64,000 bases of DNA, taken from the NCBI RefSeq assembly GCF_910592395.1, contig NC_088326.1:10421001-10485000 (forward strand), in the 5' to 3' direction. Positions 59,301 to 64,000 of the stretch are shown here, piece after piece. The notes beneath the pieces are model-generated. The model ran no database searches. It was given only the letters and a program-made list of their open reading frames with translations, and had not been told where the DNA came from. The DNA is from Lineus longissimus (Eukaryota; Nemertea; Pilidiophora; Heteronemertea; Lineidae). Position numbers and translations under genes: made by a program. How positions within the stretch are numbered: the first letter of the stretch is position 1; each line of letters starts with the position of its first letter.

Positions 59301-61400
59301 ATCACTCCACTGTCCAGTGCAGTTTAAAAACAGCTGACTCAGCACTCCAACGTAAACTCCTCTGATTATGTGACTCCGTGTCAACCAGTGACCCATAATT
59401 TACCTACATTCTACACGGCGATCATATATGTAGTAAGACAAAAGTGAACTCGACTCGAGGTACTAGCAAATGATGTCATCAAAGGTTCCTTTTTTGCAAT
59501 GTGTAGGTACTTGTACGAGGTGATGACCATCGGAATGAAGGACTCTGATTGTACAACGACTTTCTGACTGCCACCAACTCAGATGCGAGGTACAATTTCA
59601 GCAGGGCTTTTTGTGAGTGTATGTTAGAAGCGCCCAAAGGCTTGCTGAGGAGGGAGGGGAGTCACTTGGCATACAAGGCGCCATGCTGTTGCCGTTAACT
59701 GCATCAACGTAACGCAGAAAAGGGCAGACGTCAAAGTGATGTCGGCCTTCTTTTGTTACAATTTGAAAACAAGTCAGTTTGCCATGGACATGCGCACATC
59801 AGAGAATTCTAACTTTTAAAACACGGCAACCACTGCCATTTGCGATAATTAGCCAGAATGCTCTTGGTAAAATATCCCGGCGTGCATTGCGCAGGGCGGA
59901 AATTATGCGGTTCCGGTTGGTAATGTTACGGAAGTCATTCGTATAAAATGGCATTCTGGGATGTTTGTATTTAAAATTGAACATCAGTCGATTTTGATTT
60001 ATTTTCATATTATTACATCCCCGCTGCAAAAAAGCTGATGACCTTCATTAAAATATGCTGTCACGTGCCTGTATTGGCCAATGCGATTTTGTCAATCGTT
60101 CTCAGTGCGCCGGAAAAACAGAATCGTGGCATTTTGTAGGCCAGCACAAGTACAAGTAGAAGCAAAAAAACCAGATTGAGAAATATTTTGGACAGAGACT
60201 ATCACAACTCAAAAAATGCAGTCAGTGAAATTTCAGATTATGATTAACGGCGGGTCAATATATAAACAAAGCTCTCACCGTAACACTGGCCGTTAACAAG
60301 CAGTTGGATGTGAAAAACCGAATTATTTGGCCATGTAACCTACAATGTCGCGATTGATTAATGAATACATAGGATACTTTCTAATAAAAATGACGAAACA
60401 ACCCGCCCAATATGGTCGCCTGGCCGATAGAGTGACGCCAATTTCCGGTTCATTGCACAATCCCGAAAAGTTGCGGTCTCTTTTTTCATCATCGCATTAT
60501 TCCGTCACGCACGACAGGTTCGCGATTTGGAGGATGACATAAGTACCAGGCAATCAGACGATGTATTGGCGCGTGCCGGCACGTGACGCACACCTGTTCT
60601 TCTTTGAGATGCACCCAGAGATCGGGTGATTCTCGCGAATTACACAATTCGACTATAAAAACGTATATTTGGTTAAGAATAATTTCAAATTGGCACGAGT
60701 CTTTTGGTTATAAACTTGGAATAATTGTATGTTTATTCCCAAAAAGCAGGTGGGAGTCTGACATTTTGATGACACCGAAAACAGAGGACAACACACATAT
60801 TTTGGCTCACGTCCAAATTGTGTTTTGTTATTTGAACATGAGATAATACAATTATGATTTTGTACACAAGTTGAACACGAAACAAGTTTTTTTGGCTCTC
60901 TACCAATTTTTTGGTTTATCTTATTACTAGTTACCTTCGAACTATCTGCATTATTCAAACGGGTTGTTATATTTTTTAGATTTTAGAGGCCATCTTACAT
61001 GTCCTAAACATTATATAAGTCAATTTGTATTCTTGTATCCAGCCGAATCCTGGACCATGAACACTGAAATAAATTTAAGCAGATCTACGCATTCGAGGTG
61101 AACTGCTCCGAGAGGAGTCAACTTGACATCCATAACACAATATATATCTCATGGAGGCCTTTTTAACAATGCACGAAATAAATTTTGATTAAAATTTCCT
61201 GCTTAATAATTTACATTGATTAAATCGATTCGGTGGCTGCGTCTGAAATTTGAGTATTCCCAAATTAATTTTGTCATGAATATGGGTAATCAATTAACTC
61301 ATTATAAACTTTGGTTTAATATCACAATGCATGTAAGCCTGCCTACTCCAGTGATTTATAAATATTATTTATTTCTTCAAATGTAGGTAGTTCGACTGCT
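53350..61400. other. long intergenic stretch, no gene seen
   Basis: No recognisable exon or RNA gene. The 149-codon frame at 58017-58466 lacks a usual start and runs through a GAA simple repeat (58247-58280). An Arg-rich 62-codon frame at 55848-56036 is mirrored by an equally Arg-rich antisense frame, a composition effect. Confidence 0.4.
54369..54409. promoter_or_regulatory. CRE palindrome next to a 10 bp GC hairpin
   Basis: TGACGTCA (54369-54376), the full cAMP-response element, is followed 7 bases later by GGTGCGCGCG-TTGCGA-CGCGCGCACC, a perfect 10 bp stem. Alternating CG/GC makes it Z-DNA-prone, and another GCGCGCGC lies at 54433. It sits in a CpG-rich island of about 100 bases without an adjacent gene. 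Confidence 0.35.
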
Positions 61401-61420
61401 GGCCGGTGTAACATCTGTGG

Positions 61421-61570
61421 TTGTTCCCCATGTGTCAGTGTTTCCAAACAATAGGCAGCTAGAGAGACCATGACTTTTCAATAGGGGGGATACACAGAAA
61501 AACTTGTCAATCTATTTTTGAGCGTTCCCAAACAATGAGGGGAAACACTCACACACGGGAAACACTCACA
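61421..61570 (-). repeat. dispersed repeat family B, copy 3 (inverted)
   Basis: Read on the minus strand it gives GAGTGTTTCCCCTCATTG, TTTGGGAACGCTCAAA, TCCCCCCTATTGAAAAG and GGAAACACTGACAC, matching the other two copies. An extra GGAAACACTCAC repeat lies at its plus-strand right edge. Confidence 0.6.
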
Positions 61571-61584
61571 TATATTACACCGGC

Positions 61585-61704
61585 ACCATTGATTTAGTAT
61601 ATGCACCATTCTTTGCTCATGTACATATAGTTTGTACTTGGACTTTGTATCTACCTGTCTGTAACATTAACTCGTTACGAAATAAAGTATCATATCATAT
61701 CATG
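61585..61704 (+). mobile_element. likely non-LTR retrotransposon 3' tail
   Basis: Sequence ending CGAAATAAAGTATCATATCAT: an AATAAA signal followed directly by an (ATCAT)n microsatellite tail, the usual end of LINE/SINE-type copies in invertebrates. The body upstream is T-rich with no reverse transcriptase frame, so the copy is severely 5' truncated. Confidence 0.4.
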
Positions 61705-61957
61705 CATGAAAGCCTGCCTACTCCGGAGATATTGCCGCTTGTAATACAATCTATGTATGCAGAGAGCTTCTGGCGCATTGTGTCCAGACTGTACGTTCCT
61801 ATTGGAATAAAGTGTCACCAATGAATTAAGATAATCGAGAGATTGAGCAACATCGACATCTCCGATGTTGAAGTAAAGCTATATGGTGGCGTATTAAGCG
61901 GGGGTGGGGAGGAACTACCCCATGTTTTGGCCTCTTTTGAACCGAAAAAAGTGTTGT

Positions 61958-61970
61958 CCCCCCCCCCCCC
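61958..61970. repeat. poly-C tract
   Basis: About thirteen C. Confidence 0.85.
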
Positions 61971-61974
61971 AACA

Positions 61975-63200
61975 AAACGAAAAGGTTAATTACGACCCTC
62001 TGTCGGTTTAATTTAATCGAAAACAGGTCTTTATGTTGATATTTTACCTGCATCGCTAGACCTACAATAATATCTAAAATTCCAAAATTGAGTGTGGTTT
62101 AACCCCTGCTGATGACAAATATCCAATGCCACACACATATTTCAGTTTACTCGCCGAAGAGTTCGATGGTTTTTCTGTTTTTTTAGGAGTGAAAGATGAA
62201 AGATGAGCCAAAGATGAAAGAATCCCTCACCCATTTCCGATAGGTGACTGACGAGCCATGAAATCAAATTGCATATAGGCCTTAGTGGAGAATTTATGAA
62301 TCCATGCATGCTTGTAATCGAGTTCAACTTACGGTGAAATGAACTCTAACATGTAGCGCCCCCAAGCAAGGATAGATAGAACTTGATTACGTCGATAATT
62401 AGCTGTCAAGCTGTCAATCGTACAAGTGGCGGTCGATGGACGGGCCTGAAAAATTCGGTACAGTTCATGGCGCCGTACATGACTTATATGTCTTTCTGCA
62501 GGGTGTAAAAAGGGTCTTACCAAATTTTCCAGTTGAAAAAATGTTTTACATTACGTGTCCGGGAATGAAAAAATGAAGCGATCGCATTCGATCGATCGAT
62601 TTCGCATCGATGCTCACTCAGCTATTTACCCTTAAAAATGCCGCTGGAAAAGGTCGCATATTCTGACGGAGCCGATTTTCTCGCTAATCGTGATAAGATT
62701 GTCGAGAATTTGAGAGATTTTGTCAACAACTCTCAATTCACATAAAGTCTTATCACAATTACATGTACTTTTTAATCACAAAATGTTAAGAACAAAACGT
62801 GCTTTTGCGTCTAAAATAGCAAGACAATCTTCTTTCACCCTGTATGTACATGAGGAAGAGGGAATGAATTGTATTGTGGAGATATTCAGACAAGTAAATG
62901 CTGCTGCCAAGTACACACCAATCAATACAATGGGACAGAGACAAAAACACAATAGGACGGAGATAACAAACCAAATGAAACCCCACAGCGACACCAGCGG
63001 GAAACAACGGAATTAACTTCGATTTTTCCATGACTGCTATTGTCATTCAATAATTGTATGTTGTAGTGACAAAACTGTTTGCAATATTTTGCAATTGTGC
63101 GGGCCGGAATCAACTCGTTCAATTAATGACGCTAATAATTGCGACAATGAGTGACATATGAGGTGAGGCTGAATCGAATGAATGGTGCGATTCTTGGGGA
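61975..63200. other. intergenic, no gene seen
   Basis: Contains a CGATCGAT-rich simple stretch at 62578-62612. No gene recognised. Confidence 0.4.
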
Positions 63201-63203
63201 AAG

Positions 63204-63465
63204 CTCGAAAATGCCATTTGAAATGTATTGAAGTACAGACTGTTTTAATCTTAGAAAAACATTTGAATATCACCTGGAAAGTCGTGAAGTATATATGCAT
63301 TTTCAATCGCAGAACGAAAAATTTCGAAAATGCCATGGAAAATGTCGTAAATGGATGGTTTAATCGTAGCATAACAACATTCGAAAATGTGATAGGAAAA
63401 TTCCCGAAGTATGGAATGTTCTTATAGATACATTTGAAAATGTTGTGAAGTATGTATGTATGGAT
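63204..63465. repeat. five-unit decayed minisatellite
   Basis: Units begin with TTCGAAAATGCC-like sequence near 63204, 63260, 63321, 63379 and 63431 (52-61 bases apart). Each includes a GGAAAxTxGTGAAGTATxxATG portion. Open frames exist on both strands across it, a consequence of the repeat. Confidence 0.65.
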
Positions 63466-64000
63466 GTATTAATTGCAGTGCAGTGCAGTGATCAGGCCGG
63501 CTCTGTGCTAGAGTTGAAGATACAACCAGGATGTGAAGAGAAGACACTTTGAAGGTTAGGGTTTATACGATCCGTCGATCCAGTCATGTTGCCGAATGTA
63601 ACATACCGTATACCGTAGCTTGGCAATCCAAATCATTCTTTGATGACGAGAGGAGGAAGTTATGCTTTTAAATAATTGAGACAAAGGAAAGTTATCGTTC
63701 TATTCCTAAAAAAATGATTAAAGTCATCACTTCACCACCAGCATTTTTTCAAAAGTAATGAGGTGAATCGTAAGAAACTAGGAATTGCACTATTCTAGCC
63801 CGATATAGACAAAGCCGACAATTCGCATAACATGGCGTAATCACTGAACCATCGATTCGTACTTCTTTGTTTGTCACGTTCATCAATACACAACAAAAAC
63901 CATATGGCCTGAATTAGCAACCTTTGTTGCCTGATGAGTGGAAGGCGGTAGACTTTTATTGGACATATTATGTATTGTTTAGTACTTTACTTGTCTTGGC
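63466..64000. other. intergenic, nothing recognised
   Basis: A short TGCAG repeat at 63474-63490; otherwise no feature seen. Confidence 0.45.

Noticed and set aside
63043-63427. overlapping open frames on both strands near the right end
   Set aside because: They arise from a decayed 52-61 bp tandem repeat with biased composition.

Overview
The window is animal nuclear DNA, AT-rich and mostly non-coding. It has spliceosomal introns, eukaryotic tRNA genes with internal A and B boxes, short non-autonomous DNA transposons with TA target duplications, and many decayed tandem repeats. The only protein gene I can recognise is a complete hey gene (Hairy/E(spl)-related with YRPW motif, a bHLH-Orange repressor downstream of Notch). 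It lies on the minus strand in five exons between 12224 and 3105 and predicts 318 residues. A metazoan, and very probably a bilaterian, is certain from this gene. The repeat content looks like a marine invertebrate (deuterostome or lophotrochozoan), but I cannot name the species.

Layout. 1-3104: 3' flank of hey. 3105-12224: hey, with a 5 kb fourth intron that holds two degenerate pogo/Tigger-like MITEs and a small tandem repeat. 12225-12900: GC-rich hey promoter region with Su(H)/CSL-type sites. Perfect CGTGGGAA sites are strikingly concentrated between 5.1 and 15.8 kb (eight by eye, against two in the remaining 48 kb), which fits direct Notch control of hey. 12.9-19.1 kb: non-coding, with two decayed tandem arrays (15.2-15.7 and 16.5-17.0 kb). 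19.1-21.2 kb: a threefold tandem duplication, each unit carrying one tRNA-Gly(TCC) gene; one spacer was interrupted by a 174 bp foldback element. 21.2-33 kb: no gene seen; dispersed repeats and AT-rich stretches. 33.3-37.1 kb: a three-monomer block present twice in inverted orientation, then a 176 bp-offset direct duplication. 38.7-42.4 kb: foldback elements and a young 85 bp satellite. 49.1 kb: an 18-copy 12-mer array. 49.4-64 kb: no recognisable gene; diverged tandem repeats and a likely retrotransposon 3' tail.

Functionally the window is a developmental transcription-factor locus beside a large gene-poor region, plus a tRNA-Gly cluster. Nearly all other open frames are short and lack codon structure, homology that I recognise, or splice context, so I did not call them. 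No CRISPR, rRNA, viral or toxin genes were seen.
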